This document shows positions 44,424 to 52,973 of a DNA stretch of 64,000 nucleotides, piece after piece. The DNA is taken from the NCBI RefSeq assembly GCF_002812045.1, contig NZ_NPEG01000001.1:868001-932000 (forward strand), written 5' to 3'. The DNA comes from Leptospira haakeii. Its GTDB lineage: Bacteria; Spirochaetota; Leptospiria; Leptospirales; Leptospiraceae. Within the stretch, counting starts at the first letter, position 1; each line of letters starts with the position of its first letter. A program made the position numbers and the translations under genes. The notes under the pieces are model-generated. The model was not told the origin of the DNA and did no database searches. It worked only from the letters and a program-made list of their open reading frames with translations.

Positions 44424-45677
44424 TTAAATAGTCAAAGTTAAACTTAAATAAATTCCATAGAATTTATCATGCACTTCTTTTCGTAAGGCTGAGCCTGTGG
44501 AGAATTGATCCAAAGGTTTGGAAACCTGATTTAGAAATAGAGCATCTCCTGGTGCTCCGGGAAAAACATTCGCATTATAATTATAACCGGAAACTTTAGA
44601 GATCAATTCCGTGTATTGGAATCCTACTGTATATTTTAACCAGCGGCTTCTGAGTAGAGAAAGACCAAAATCGATTTCGTATCCTGTTCTACTCAGCACG
44701 TTCTCTTTTAGTCCACCCGGTGGAGCCGTATCTAAAATATAGGGCCCAGTGATCCCATTCAGAACTCCTTGAGTGTTCCTATTATAATGTCCTAAGGTCC
44801 TAAAATAATCCGCTTTAAAATGACCCAATAAGAATGCGTTGAAATTTTTAAAGATCCGTATTCCGATCTGAGGACCTAATCCTCCCGCTTTTTCTTCCGA
44901 TTTTCCAAATCCATAATTTCCTGGGATTACTCCGTATTCGCTGGATATGATATCTAAGTTTCTTGCTCCTACTGCTACACCGATCCTTCCGGTTGCGGTT
45001 TGCATGTACCAAGCAAAGTTTAAAGAATAATCTAATCTTCTGTATTGAACGGAATGATATTGGACAGGGGCAAGTGCAGACAATATAGAAGCAGTGTCTA
45101 CTGTCGTATAAGAAGGTCTAATTTTTAGATCTAAATAATTGAACTCTATCCCGAAAGTTTTGGCAGTATTCAGATAAGAAAGTTTGATCGGAAACGCAGT
45201 CTTAGTATTTCCTTGAGGACTAGAATAACCAGTGATACTATCATTTAGTAGGTTCGGATTTACGCCTGCGCCTGCTGCGGTTGTTTGTGCATTTTGGTAA
45301 GCACCAATTGTAGACAGGATGGTATTGTAGTTATTGACCCCGATATTCTTTTGTCTGGCTAATACCTCGGATTCCCAAGTGGATTGTAATGCCGCGAATT
45401 GGATATCTAAGGTAGGTCTTGTATAAGGTTTGGATAATTCTTGGTCATGAAGCTCGTTTCGGATATCGACTGCTTGCTTTCTCTTTTCTGCGGCGAGTAA
45501 TGCGAGCCTTCTTCTTTCTGCTTGGACCTGGGACTTACCGGCCTGGTATTCCAGCTCGTCTGCTTCTTTTTCCAAGGCATCCGGGTCTGGGGATTTGCCC
45601 TGAGAATATACAGGGCCGGAGACAAATAAAAAAATGCCTAAGAATAAGGATGCGGAAAGTTTTAGGAAAGTCTGCAA
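44424..45677 (-). CDS. Exported protein with coiled coil and probable outer-membrane beta-barrel
   Basis: After a signal peptide (…F-V-S-G-P-V-Y-S/Q) comes a highly charged helical stretch (about 30-80: Glu, Lys, Arg and Ala rich, coiled-coil-like). From about 150 the sequence alternates polar and hydrophobic residues in strands separated by Gly/Asn turns, and it ends with the aromatic/hydrophobic strand G-I-Y-L-S-L-T-L-T-I, as outer-membrane barrels do. It may therefore be an outer-membrane protein of about 12-14 strands with a periplasmic helical plug. Not recognised by name. Confidence 0.65.
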   Translation of the reverse strand: MQTFLKLSASLFLGIFLFVSGPVYSQGKSPDPDALEKEADELEYQAGKSQVQAERRRLALLAAEKRKQAVDIRNELHDQELSKPYTRPTLDIQFAALQSTWESEVLARQKNIGVNNYNTILSTIGAYQNAQTTAAGAGVNPNLLNDSITGYSSPQGNTKTAFPIKLSYLNTAKTFGIEFNYLDLKIRPSYTTVDTASILSALAPVQYHSVQYRRLDYSLNFAWYMQTATGRIGVAVGARNLDIISSEYGVIPGNYGFGKSEEKAGGLGPQIGIRIFKNFNAFLLGHFKADYFRTLGHYNRNTQGVLNGITGPYILDTAPPGGLKENVLSRTGYEIDFGLSLLRSRWLKYTVGFQYTELISKVSGYNYNANVFPGAPGDALFLNQVSKPLDQFSTGSALRKEVHDKFYGIYLSLTLTI

Positions 45678-45812
45678 GGTCTACCTCTAAGTATTTCGCG
45701 TAGCTTTGTAAACGGAAAGACTAAGTATCTTGGACGCAAGACTCCAATTCTTTTTTATAGGGAGAATGAAAAAAGGGAGGAAGTATTTTGCCAAAATCGA
45801 AAGTTTTGAGGT

Positions 45813-46064
45813 ATGCCTTTCGATTTTTCGGATGAATACAAAGAAGTCGTCCAAAATATTCTCACGGATCGGTTTTCCCAGGTTTCTAAGATCTATGATT
45901 TAAAAGCCAGATCCAAGGGAGAAAGGAAATTTCTTGAGTTCAGATTGGAATTCAAGAAGGGCACTCATCCTTTGGAGTATCCTAAAATTTTGGAATCTTT
46001 ACTAGACGATCTAAAACAAGAATTCCCTTATACAGAGATCATTATTTATCCGAACCAAGGATAG
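45813..46064 (+). CDS. Stand-alone ZT_dimer-like domain (83 aa)
   Basis: The small protein resembles the cytoplasmic C-terminal domain of cation-diffusion-facilitator zinc transporters: I-Y-D-L-K-A-R-S-K-G-E-R-K-F-L-E-F-R-L-E near 30-48, then a helix and E-F-P-Y-T-E-I-I-I-Y-P near 70-80, echoing the V-H-D-L-R-x-R and F-P-x-x-x-V-x-I-H-x-x-P pattern. The transporter's membrane part is absent. A free domain of this kind could dimerise or sense metals. The assignment is by pattern. A strong GGGAGG upstream fits a TTG-started 15-codon frame (45788-45835) that overlaps this start. Confidence 0.6.
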   Translation: MPFDFSDEYKEVVQNILTDRFSQVSKIYDLKARSKGERKFLEFRLEFKKGTHPLEYPKILESLLDDLKQEFPYTEIIIYPNQG

Positions 46065-46143
46065 ATCCAAAATCTTTCCTTAAGATCTGGTCCTTCTCTC
46101 AAATCAGGTTGCCAAACCTAATTCAAAATCGATCCTGACCCAG

Positions 46144-46695
46144 ATGAAACCAGCCATTTGTGTATTCTGCGGTTCCAGACCTGGAAAGGAACCTCGTTAT
46201 CTCCAAGCCGCAGTATTCTTAGGTCATCTAATGGCCTCAGAAGGAATTGGGCTGGTGTATGGAGGAGCTACCTCCGGATTAATGGGAGCGGTTGCTGATT
46301 CCGTTTTAGAAAAAGGCGGTACTGTGATCGGTGTGCTCCCCGAATTTCTTTCCAGCAAAGAGATCGCTCATAAAGAAATTACAGAGCTGATCTTAGTTCC
46401 AACCATGCATGAAAGAAAACTTCTCATGTACGAAAAGTCCATAGCGTTCATTGCTTTGCCGGGTGGGATCGGAACATTAGAAGAATTGGTAGAGGTTACT
46501 TCTTGGAACCAACTTGGAGTTCTTTCCAAACCGATCGGAATATTGAACGTAAACGGATTTTTCGATCCACTATTACAACAATTAGATCATATGGTAGAAG
46601 AGGGTTTCTTAGATTCTCAAACAAGAGAATGGTTAGAAGTCAGCGCAGATCCAGAAGAACTTTTTGAAAAGATTATCAAAAGAAGTAGAATCTAA
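46144..46695 (+). CDS. LOG-family Rossmann protein (nucleotide 5'-monophosphate phosphoribohydrolase)
   Basis: The 183-residue product has the family signature C-V-F-C-G-S, then G-L-V-Y-G-G-A-T-S-G-L-M-G, and the catalytic P-G-G-I-G-T-L-E-E with the E-x-x-x-x-x-x-W-N-Q-L-G tail. LOG proteins release the free base from nucleoside monophosphates (cytokinin activation in plants, purine/pyrimidine salvage in bacteria). The convergent ankyrin gene starts at the next base, so the two stops face each other. Confidence 0.88.
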   Translation: MKPAICVFCGSRPGKEPRYLQAAVFLGHLMASEGIGLVYGGATSGLMGAVADSVLEKGGTVIGVLPEFLSSKEIAHKEITELILVPTMHERKLLMYEKSIAFIALPGGIGTLEELVEVTSWNQLGVLSKPIGILNVNGFFDPLLQQLDHMVEEGFLDSQTREWLEVSADPEELFEKIIKRSRI

Positions 46696-47793
46696 TTACT
46701 TTCCTTCTTCTGGATTCAGGAATTGTTTAAATATCTGCTGTAGAGCGGGACTTTCAGAAGCTTCTGCAAGAGCTAAAGGAGAATTTCCTTCCTTATCCGT
46801 AGAATAAGGAGAAGCTCCATTCTTTACTAATAATTCGATCAGATCTGTTTTTCCGGATTTTACAGCGAGAAGTAATGGAGTGCGACCAAGCATATCACGG
46901 ACTTCTGCTTCGTAACCATTGCTTAGGATTTTTTCCACTGTTTCTGTTTTTCCTTCAGAAGAAGCTCTAAATAATAAAGTGAGCGTGGCCTTGTTTATAA
47001 CTTTGAGTGTATGATGGAATTTCATTCTATCGGCTTCTTCCTTAGCTGTTTTGCCGCTTAGATTTTTAGCTAAAGGATCTGCGCCCAGATTTAATAATCT
47101 TTCCAGACATTCTACGCTATCATACAAAGCGGAAAGAAGAAGTGGTGTATTTCCGTCTTGGTCCTTATTCTCCATTAAAGAACGCACTTCTTTGTTCTCT
47201 GAGAATAGATCTAATATTTCATAATCATTATGTAGTGCTGTGAGGTGAAGAATTGTCCTTCCTTCGGAGTTTTTCTTTTTAGGATCCGCACCCTTTGAAA
47301 CCAGATATTCAGCGATTTCTAAATGGCCCATATCCACTGCGAGTAGAAGAGGAGAATAACCTTCCCCATTTCTGGACTCTAAATCGGGAGGATGATTTGG
47401 AAGATCGAATAAGATCTCTACCAATTCTAATGTTCCTGAACTGATTGCTCTTGTTAATGGGGTGTTCCCATCCATATCTCTGAGTTCGGGATCTGCACCG
47501 TAATCCAAGAGTATTGTGGTGAGTTCTGTGTTCTCAGATTCTAATGCGAGAAGTAGCGCAGTTTCCCCTCTGGAGCTTGTCTCATTCGGATCGGAACCGT
47601 ACTCTACTAAAAGATTTGTGGCTTCTTTATTTCCTTCTTTGATGGCCCAGTACAAAAGTCCGCAGCCATAAGAATCTCTGAGTTCAGGAAATTCTTCCGC
47701 GAAACCATCTCTTGTCGCCGCCTCAGACAATAAGGCGCGAAGTGTTCCGTTGTTACCTGTTTTTACTGCCCGAAAAAGATCGTTCCAGTCCAC
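46696..47793 (-). CDS. Ankyrin-repeat protein
   Basis: About nine ankyrin repeats fill the 365 residues. Clear cases are G-E-T-A-L-L-L-A-L-E-S, G-N-T-P-L-T-R-A-I, G-Y-S-P-L-L-L-A-V, G-R-T-I-L-H-L-T-A-L, G-N-T-P-L-L-L-S-A-L and G-R-T-P-L-L-L-A-V-K. There is no signal peptide, so it is probably cytosolic. The start is GTG at 47793, 31 bp inside the end of the AEC carrier gene, which suggests a coupled pair: a membrane carrier and an adaptor. Ankyrin repeats bind partner proteins; the partner is unknown. Confidence 0.9.
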   Translation of the reverse strand: MDWNDLFRAVKTGNNGTLRALLSEAATRDGFAEEFPELRDSYGCGLLYWAIKEGNKEATNLLVEYGSDPNETSSRGETALLLALESENTELTTILLDYGADPELRDMDGNTPLTRAISSGTLELVEILFDLPNHPPDLESRNGEGYSPLLLAVDMGHLEIAEYLVSKGADPKKKNSEGRTILHLTALHNDYEILDLFSENKEVRSLMENKDQDGNTPLLLSALYDSVECLERLLNLGADPLAKNLSGKTAKEEADRMKFHHTLKVINKATLTLLFRASSEGKTETVEKILSNGYEAEVRDMLGRTPLLLAVKSGKTDLIELLVKNGASPYSTDKEGNSPLALAEASESPALQQIFKQFLNPEEGK

Positions 47794-48785
47794 GCCTGAT
47801 TCTCCAGGAGGTAATACAATCCCAAGGTCGTTAGAAAAGAAAGCGGTATTCCAATTCCGACTAGGGAAACAGCTAATCTAGGTGAAAGTCCCCATTCTGC
47901 AGCGAGAAGACTTCCCGTGATCATGGGAGCCATTGCGGATTCCATAATTAGAATCTTAAAGTTTCTAAGAAAATTTTCTCCTATATTCTTCTCTGAATAA
48001 TGGAAGAACATTCCGAAACAAAGCCAAACCAAGATGGGACCGATTATTAGTTTAAATATTAAGCCGAATAACAAAGGAATTCTTATCCTAAAAGAATCGT
48101 CTGATTCCCTTTTGGGATTTTCGGCATTTGGTTCTTCGGAATTGATCCGAATGGTCCCAGGAAGTTGGTATCCAACTGAAAAAAGAGCAAGTGGGATGAG
48201 GGTGTCTCCGATCCTTGAGATTGCGGATTCAAGTTCCGGTGGAATAGAAATAGGACGAGAAGCCAAAGAAACCAGTAACGCGATAAATGGAGGGAATGTG
48301 AATAATGTCTTCCAGAGTGAGGACTTGGTTTCTGAGGACTGAATTGAATGCCTTGCCTTTGTTCCTAAATAAGTTCCTGGAATGGCAAGGGTTAGAAATG
48401 TTCCGAGTTGGTCTATGATCAGAACCGTAGGAAGTCCCTCTTTCGAATAATAGGATTCGATCAGTGGAATTCCTAAAAAGGAAGTGTTTCCGAGTCCAGC
48501 GGAAAGGCAAAGACATACGATCGTACTTTCTTTCCAATTCAGTAGTTTTCCGAAAAAGCTGAAAAATAAAAACCCGAATCCAAAAAGTACCCAAGGCATT
48601 GCCGCGAATGTTAAGAAGTTCCCATTCAGAGAAGCATGACGCAGGGGTCCGAACTCCATACAAGGAAGGGAAACTGAAATGATAAATGAATTGATAACTT
48701 TATGAGAATCGGCAGGAAACTTTCCTTTGGTCCGGATGAGTATCCCGAACAGAAAACAAAGTCCGATTACGATAAAATTAGACAT
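47763..48785 (-). CDS. AEC (auxin efflux carrier) family permease
   Basis: The 340-residue protein shows about ten hydrophobic helices in two groups of five around a hydrophilic loop, with the family motif G-L-G-N-T-S-F-L-G-I-P-L in the middle of the first half and M-E-S-A-M-A-P-M-I in the second. AEC carriers move organic anions such as malate or malonate; no substrate can be named. The ankyrin gene overlaps its end by 31 bp. Confidence 0.87.
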   Translation of the reverse strand: MSNFIVIGLCFLFGILIRTKGKFPADSHKVINSFIISVSLPCMEFGPLRHASLNGNFLTFAAMPWVLFGFGFLFFSFFGKLLNWKESTIVCLCLSAGLGNTSFLGIPLIESYYSKEGLPTVLIIDQLGTFLTLAIPGTYLGTKARHSIQSSETKSSLWKTLFTFPPFIALLVSLASRPISIPPELESAISRIGDTLIPLALFSVGYQLPGTIRINSEEPNAENPKRESDDSFRIRIPLLFGLIFKLIIGPILVWLCFGMFFHYSEKNIGENFLRNFKILIMESAMAPMITGSLLAAEWGLSPRLAVSLVGIGIPLSFLTTLGLYYLLENQAWTGTIFFGQ

Positions 48786-48819
48786 GGATCGATCCTTTTC
48801 ATCTGAGATCGGATTTAGG

Positions 48820-50007
48820 TCAAGGAAGGATTTGTAATGATCTTTCCCCGATCTCTTTTTCTTCTAGATAAAATTTGATCTTATACTTTCCGGCGCTTAA
48901 AACAGGCTGAATTTCCCAGGCTTCAAAGTTGATCCCACTAGGGATTTTTTCCTGAAAAGTAAAACTTACTTTTTTTGTTTTTAAAGAAATGAATTCTCCC
49001 TTAAAAGTATAAGGCCCTGATTTATAGATCGGGATAGAAAGATAAATTTTACGTTTTGCCTGAAGTTTATCAGGACAGGAAGAAGGTTTGTCCGGATCTG
49101 GAATAGAATTGCTGATACAAAATTCTGCCAAGTTTGTGATCGGAAATCCTGGAGGAGTTTTTCCGTCTGGAGTCCAATAAGCATTCTCCTCGCTTAAATA
49201 TTCTTTTTCTTCCGATTCAGTTTTGAATAATGTAGCAAAACTTTTTTTCTTTCGGTTCTCTTCCGGCTTATAAACTTCGAAATGTAGATGGGGTCCAGTG
49301 CTGAATCCCGTATTTCCAGAGAGGCCGATTTTTTGTCCTGCGACAACCTTGTCTCCAGGTTTTACCAGTACACCTTTGGATTTTAGATGTCCATAGATTG
49401 CTACTGTTCCGTCCGAATGTTCTATTACGATCCGGTTTGCTTTATCTATGAGTTTAGGATCCCTTCTTCCTTCCGTAAATTTATCTTCTGTTTCTACTAC
49501 GATCCCATCTCTCGCTGCTAAAAGTGAAGTTCCTTCTGGAAGTACAAAGTCCAGCGAATAGGCTCCTCCGCCTTTATGTTCTTCTCCGCTATTATAACCT
49601 ATTGAGATCCATGACTTTCCTTCGTAAGGAAGAGTGTAGACATAGGTTTCGTCATGCTTTGCGGATAAGTCTCCATAATAGGCAACGGCCAATACTGCTA
49701 CTGAAACAGGAGCTTCCGTATTCTCTCTCTTTTTGAATGTCAGTACCTTCTTCTTATCCGAATCGGTTAATACAAAAGAGATCGGGCTTTGAGGTTCTGT
49801 TTCTATATTGGAACCTTCGATTGCAGTATAGATTGTGATATGGGTCCCTGGGATTAGGTTTTTAGCTTGGAGGTAAACTGAAGTTTCATCATTCTCCGTT
49901 TCGATCGAAGAACAGATATTTTTTTTATCGCAGTTTTGGTTGTTATCCGCAAATAACGGAAAGAACCAAATGAATAAAATAAATGCCGCAAAACTTCGGA
50001 TCATCAT
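48820..50007 (-). CDS. M23-family zinc metallopeptidase (LytM type)
   Basis: A signal peptide (…F-F-P-L-F-A) precedes an N-terminal beta-rich region (about 20-140). The LytM domain (about 145-255) has H-K-G-G-G-A-Y-S-L-D, A-A-R-D-G-I-V and T-G-P-H-L-H-F-E-V, whose histidines and Asp bind zinc. Such enzymes cut peptidoglycan stem peptides or activate amidases. A C-terminal beta region follows. It starts 4 bp inside the end of the DUF2889 gene, at two consecutive ATG codons with GAGGAG just upstream. Confidence 0.88.
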   Translation of the reverse strand: MMIRSFAAFILFIWFFPLFADNNQNCDKKNICSSIETENDETSVYLQAKNLIPGTHITIYTAIEGSNIETEPQSPISFVLTDSDKKKVLTFKKRENTEAPVSVAVLAVAYYGDLSAKHDETYVYTLPYEGKSWISIGYNSGEEHKGGGAYSLDFVLPEGTSLLAARDGIVVETEDKFTEGRRDPKLIDKANRIVIEHSDGTVAIYGHLKSKGVLVKPGDKVVAGQKIGLSGNTGFSTGPHLHFEVYKPEENRKKKSFATLFKTESEEKEYLSEENAYWTPDGKTPPGFPITNLAEFCISNSIPDPDKPSSCPDKLQAKRKIYLSIPIYKSGPYTFKGEFISLKTKKVSFTFQEKIPSGINFEAWEIQPVLSAGKYKIKFYLEEKEIGERSLQILP

Positions 50008-50633
50008 ACTCCTCTGGCATTGCGGAATTCTTTTACCATTAATGAAGTGATACTGTCAAGAGGTTTCACCTGCTGTTTTAAGTCAGGAGTTTCATGTCTG
50101 TCTGAAAAACTATAACAAGAATTTCGAACACCCTTGTCTTTCATCCACCAATGCCTTCCGATCTCTCTTCTGGATTTTGGATCTAAATCGCCTTGGTACA
50201 TTCTATACTCGTCCCATTCTGCCGGGAAATTTCTTTCCTTTAAAAAGAACGCATACGCAGAAGAAAAACTTTGGGCGGCATTTTGTAGAAGTTCATTTAT
50301 ATGAAGACAACCCATAGTTTTATCTTCCGGAAATTTTCTCATAATTTTATTATAAGATATATCTTCTCCGATCAGGTAAGAATACGTTTTGATCGCATGT
50401 GGGCAGGTTTCGTAAGGAACTCTATCTTCTTCTACATCTAAGTCCATAATTTTCATTGTGGCTAAGTTCACTAACATATACAAAGTCATGTCATGATAAG
50501 GATCTCTTTGGCTGACTTCTATCAGGCAGCTAGGAGGACTTTCTTCCGGAAACCAATAATATCTACTCTCGTATCTTCGCTGGAAACCGCAGTCTTTGTA
50601 TCTGATCTTTTGTTTTAATTGGGAAAGCGCCAT
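50004..50633 (-). CDS. DUF2889 domain protein
   Basis: The 209-residue soluble protein carries the DUF2889 pattern: H-D-M-T-L-Y-M-L-V-N near 46, M-D-L-D-V-E-E-D, P-Y-E-T-C, then L-I-G-E-D-I and G-C-L-H-I-N-E-L-L. These match the domain's usual order of strand, acidic segment, Cys, helix and G-C-x-H-L. The Cys and His residues could bind a metal. It is coupled by 4 bp to the M23 peptidase gene. No function is established. Confidence 0.75.
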   Translation of the reverse strand: MALSQLKQKIRYKDCGFQRRYESRYYWFPEESPPSCLIEVSQRDPYHDMTLYMLVNLATMKIMDLDVEEDRVPYETCPHAIKTYSYLIGEDISYNKIMRKFPEDKTMGCLHINELLQNAAQSFSSAYAFFLKERNFPAEWDEYRMYQGDLDPKSRREIGRHWWMKDKGVRNSCYSFSDRHETPDLKQQVKPLDSITSLMVKEFRNARGV

Positions 50634-50749
50634 ACATTCTCCTGGTTCCTTTTTTTCTTAAGAGATAAGACCTGAAAGGATTTTACATTGTTTTGATTTG
50701 CTTTTTTAGCATTCTTACCTATTCTTCTACCTACTTTACGGATTTTTGG

Positions 50750-51547
50750 ATGGGATCGTTTTTTCAAGATAAGGTTTTTTTAGTCACAGGGGCAAGTTCT
50801 GGGATAGGCAGAGCTTTGGCAATTGAGTTGGAAAAGGAAGGGGCCTATGTGGGAGTGATCGCTCGCAGAAAAGAGGCTTTAAAAGATCTGAAATTTTCAG
50901 CTTCCAATCCGGATAAAATTTTTGTTATGCAAGCGGACGTAATGTCTGAATCCGATTTGAAAAAGGCGGTTGAAGAATTTCGAAAAAAATTCAAGAGAGT
51001 GGACGGCTTTATTCACAATGCTGGAATTTCTATGAGAGGAACTGCAGCGGAAACGGATCTGAAAATTTTCAGAGCAATTATGGACACGAATTATTTTCCT
51101 CTGGTCCTATTATACCGCTTATTGGAATCAGATCTTCGCCAAAGTGAAGGACATGTGATTGCTATCTCCTCTATACAAGGAAAGTATGCTACTCAATTAA
51201 GATCTGGATATGCAGCAAGCAAACATGCAATGCAAGGGTTTATGGATAGTATCCGTTTGGAAAATCTGAAAACAGGGATCCATGTTATGAGTGTGTGCCC
51301 TGGTTTTGTAAAAACGGAAATTTCAATTAAGGCGTTAGCAGGGGATGGAATTCCGCACGGGATTATGGATGAAGGTCAAAAAAACGGATTAGATCCCAAG
51401 GTAGTGGCGAAAAAGATCCTAAAAGGAATCGAAAAAAGAAAACGAGAGATCATCCCTTCTAAGTTGAAGGAGAAATTCGGTTATATCCTAAGCAGGATCT
51501 CTCCTAAAACTTTGGATAAAATTTTAGTAAGAGTCAGGATCTCCTGA
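50750..51547 (+). CDS. Short-chain dehydrogenase/reductase
   Basis: From the ATG at 50750 the 265-residue protein has a classical SDR fold: T-G-A-S-S-G-I-G-R (cofactor loop) near 14, N-A-G-I near 92, and the catalytic Ser (A-I-S-S-I), Tyr (Y-A-A-S-K) and Lys in the usual spacing. The R-R-K at the end of the second strand suggests NADP(H). A longer frame from 50693 would add a hydrophobic N-terminus not seen in SDRs. The C-terminal basic tail (K-R-K-R-E-I-I-P-S-K) may lie against a membrane. Substrate unknown. Confidence 0.9.
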   Translation: MGSFFQDKVFLVTGASSGIGRALAIELEKEGAYVGVIARRKEALKDLKFSASNPDKIFVMQADVMSESDLKKAVEEFRKKFKRVDGFIHNAGISMRGTAAETDLKIFRAIMDTNYFPLVLLYRLLESDLRQSEGHVIAISSIQGKYATQLRSGYAASKHAMQGFMDSIRLENLKTGIHVMSVCPGFVKTEISIKALAGDGIPHGIMDEGQKNGLDPKVVAKKILKGIEKRKREIIPSKLKEKFGYILSRISPKTLDKILVRVRIS

Positions 51548-51554
51548 TCTAGTT

Positions 51555-52877
51555 TTAATTTTTCACTTCTGTAATCAATCTGAGGCCTGCTTTTCTATCA
51601 TTCAATAGATTAGGAATTCCTCCGAAGTCTCTTGCATAAACTTTTGCTTCTTCTTTGGTTCCGGAATAAGAACCACCTCGGATCACTTTCAAATGTTTTC
51701 CGAATCTTCCGGTGTTTGGTCTATGTCCAGGATAAGGTATATAAGGAGAGCTGGTCCATTCTGCAACATTGCCGCACATTCCAATTGCGCCATAAGGACT
51801 TTGGCCTTTGGAAGGAAGTTCAAATACGGATACCGTTCCTTTACTTCCACTTTCTCTTGTATTACAAAGTGCGGAGTCGAATTCATTTCCGAAAGGATAG
51901 TCTTGTGGTTGGGAGATAAATTCGTAACTCTCGTCTTTCAATAATCTCCAAACGAGTCCTGTTCCTCTGGCTGCTTTTTCCCATTGCCATTCGGTTGGGA
52001 TCTTTTTGCCGGCCCATTTGGAATAAGCTTCCGCTTCTCTATAAGTCAGGTTGGTGACAGGATGATATTCTTTTCCTCTAGGAAAATTTCCATTTTCCCA
52101 ATGAGAAGGAGGAAGAGTGCCTGTTTCCTTTAAGAATTTATTATATTCTTTGTTTGTGACTTCGTATTTATCTATGTAAAAGGAAGAAATCTCTTCCAGG
52201 CTGCTTCTGTCAGGAAGCCCGAACTTAGGATTATAACTATCGTCTCCTGGATCGGAACCTTGTCCATATAGGAAATATCCCATATGTTCGTATAAAATTT
52301 TCCCGTTGGATTCATATCCCGTATGAACGAGCACCATTTCTTTTCCATCTTTTGGATGAAGGATGTTTTTAGCTAAACGATTCCTGACTACGTCTGTGGC
52401 ATCAAATTTGGAAGGATCTTGGTAGAATGTTTCTTCTCCGTAAGCACCAATTAAAAGTCCTACGCTGATCAATCTGGCAGGTTTACCTTCTGCTACGGAG
52501 AAACTTCCCCTGAGTTCTATGGAAACAGGTTTGGTGATTTTTCCCACTTTTCCAAATTCTACTTCTATATTCTCCACTTGGAAGGCGCCTATTTCTTCCA
52601 TTTTAGGTTTTCTGAATAAAGGTAGATTCGGTTTTTCGCTCAATATACCTTTGATCTCTTCTTCAGAACGTTCTGAAAAGTAGGAGTTCCTACCTATCTT
52701 GATCTTTGCCTTTCCTTTGTTTCTATAAACGGAAAGAACTTCTCCAGTCCAAAGAACTGTTTTCCTTGTATCAGAAGATGAAGATGTGGCTTCCTTTTCT
52801 TCTTGGCTTGTCCCGGCTTCCGAAAATAGAAAAACCAAACAGAATGAGATAAATATAATTGCTCTGGTCCTGGACAT
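51555..52877 (-). CDS. Exported SUMF1 (formylglycine-generating enzyme-like) protein
   Basis: A signal peptide (…F-S-E-A-G) is followed by a beta-rich N-terminal region (about 40-215) and a SUMF1 domain (about 225-438): Y-I-D-K-Y-E-V-T-N-K-E-Y, P-V-T-N-L-T-Y-R-E-A, P-T-E-W-Q-W-E-K-A-A-R, C-G-N-V-A-E-W-T, R-G-G-S-Y and G-L-R-L-I. True sulfatase-activating enzymes need an active Cys pair; here only the Cys in M-C-G-N-V is in a familiar place, so it is more likely a binding or scaffold relative. It ends eight bases from the convergent SDR stop. Confidence 0.82.
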   Translation of the reverse strand: MSRTRAIIFISFCLVFLFSEAGTSQEEKEATSSSSDTRKTVLWTGEVLSVYRNKGKAKIKIGRNSYFSERSEEEIKGILSEKPNLPLFRKPKMEEIGAFQVENIEVEFGKVGKITKPVSIELRGSFSVAEGKPARLISVGLLIGAYGEETFYQDPSKFDATDVVRNRLAKNILHPKDGKEMVLVHTGYESNGKILYEHMGYFLYGQGSDPGDDSYNPKFGLPDRSSLEEISSFYIDKYEVTNKEYNKFLKETGTLPPSHWENGNFPRGKEYHPVTNLTYREAEAYSKWAGKKIPTEWQWEKAARGTGLVWRLLKDESYEFISQPQDYPFGNEFDSALCNTRESGSKGTVSVFELPSKGQSPYGAIGMCGNVAEWTSSPYIPYPGHRPNTGRFGKHLKVIRGGSYSGTKEEAKVYARDFGGIPNLLNDRKAGLRLITEVKN

Positions 52878-52973
52878 GGAAGAGTAAGATCCTCTAAACT
52901 TAAAGATCGGCAGAAATTGCGGATTTTTGGATGGTTTTTTACAGCTTGGAATTGATAGAAACCGGTGAAGAAC

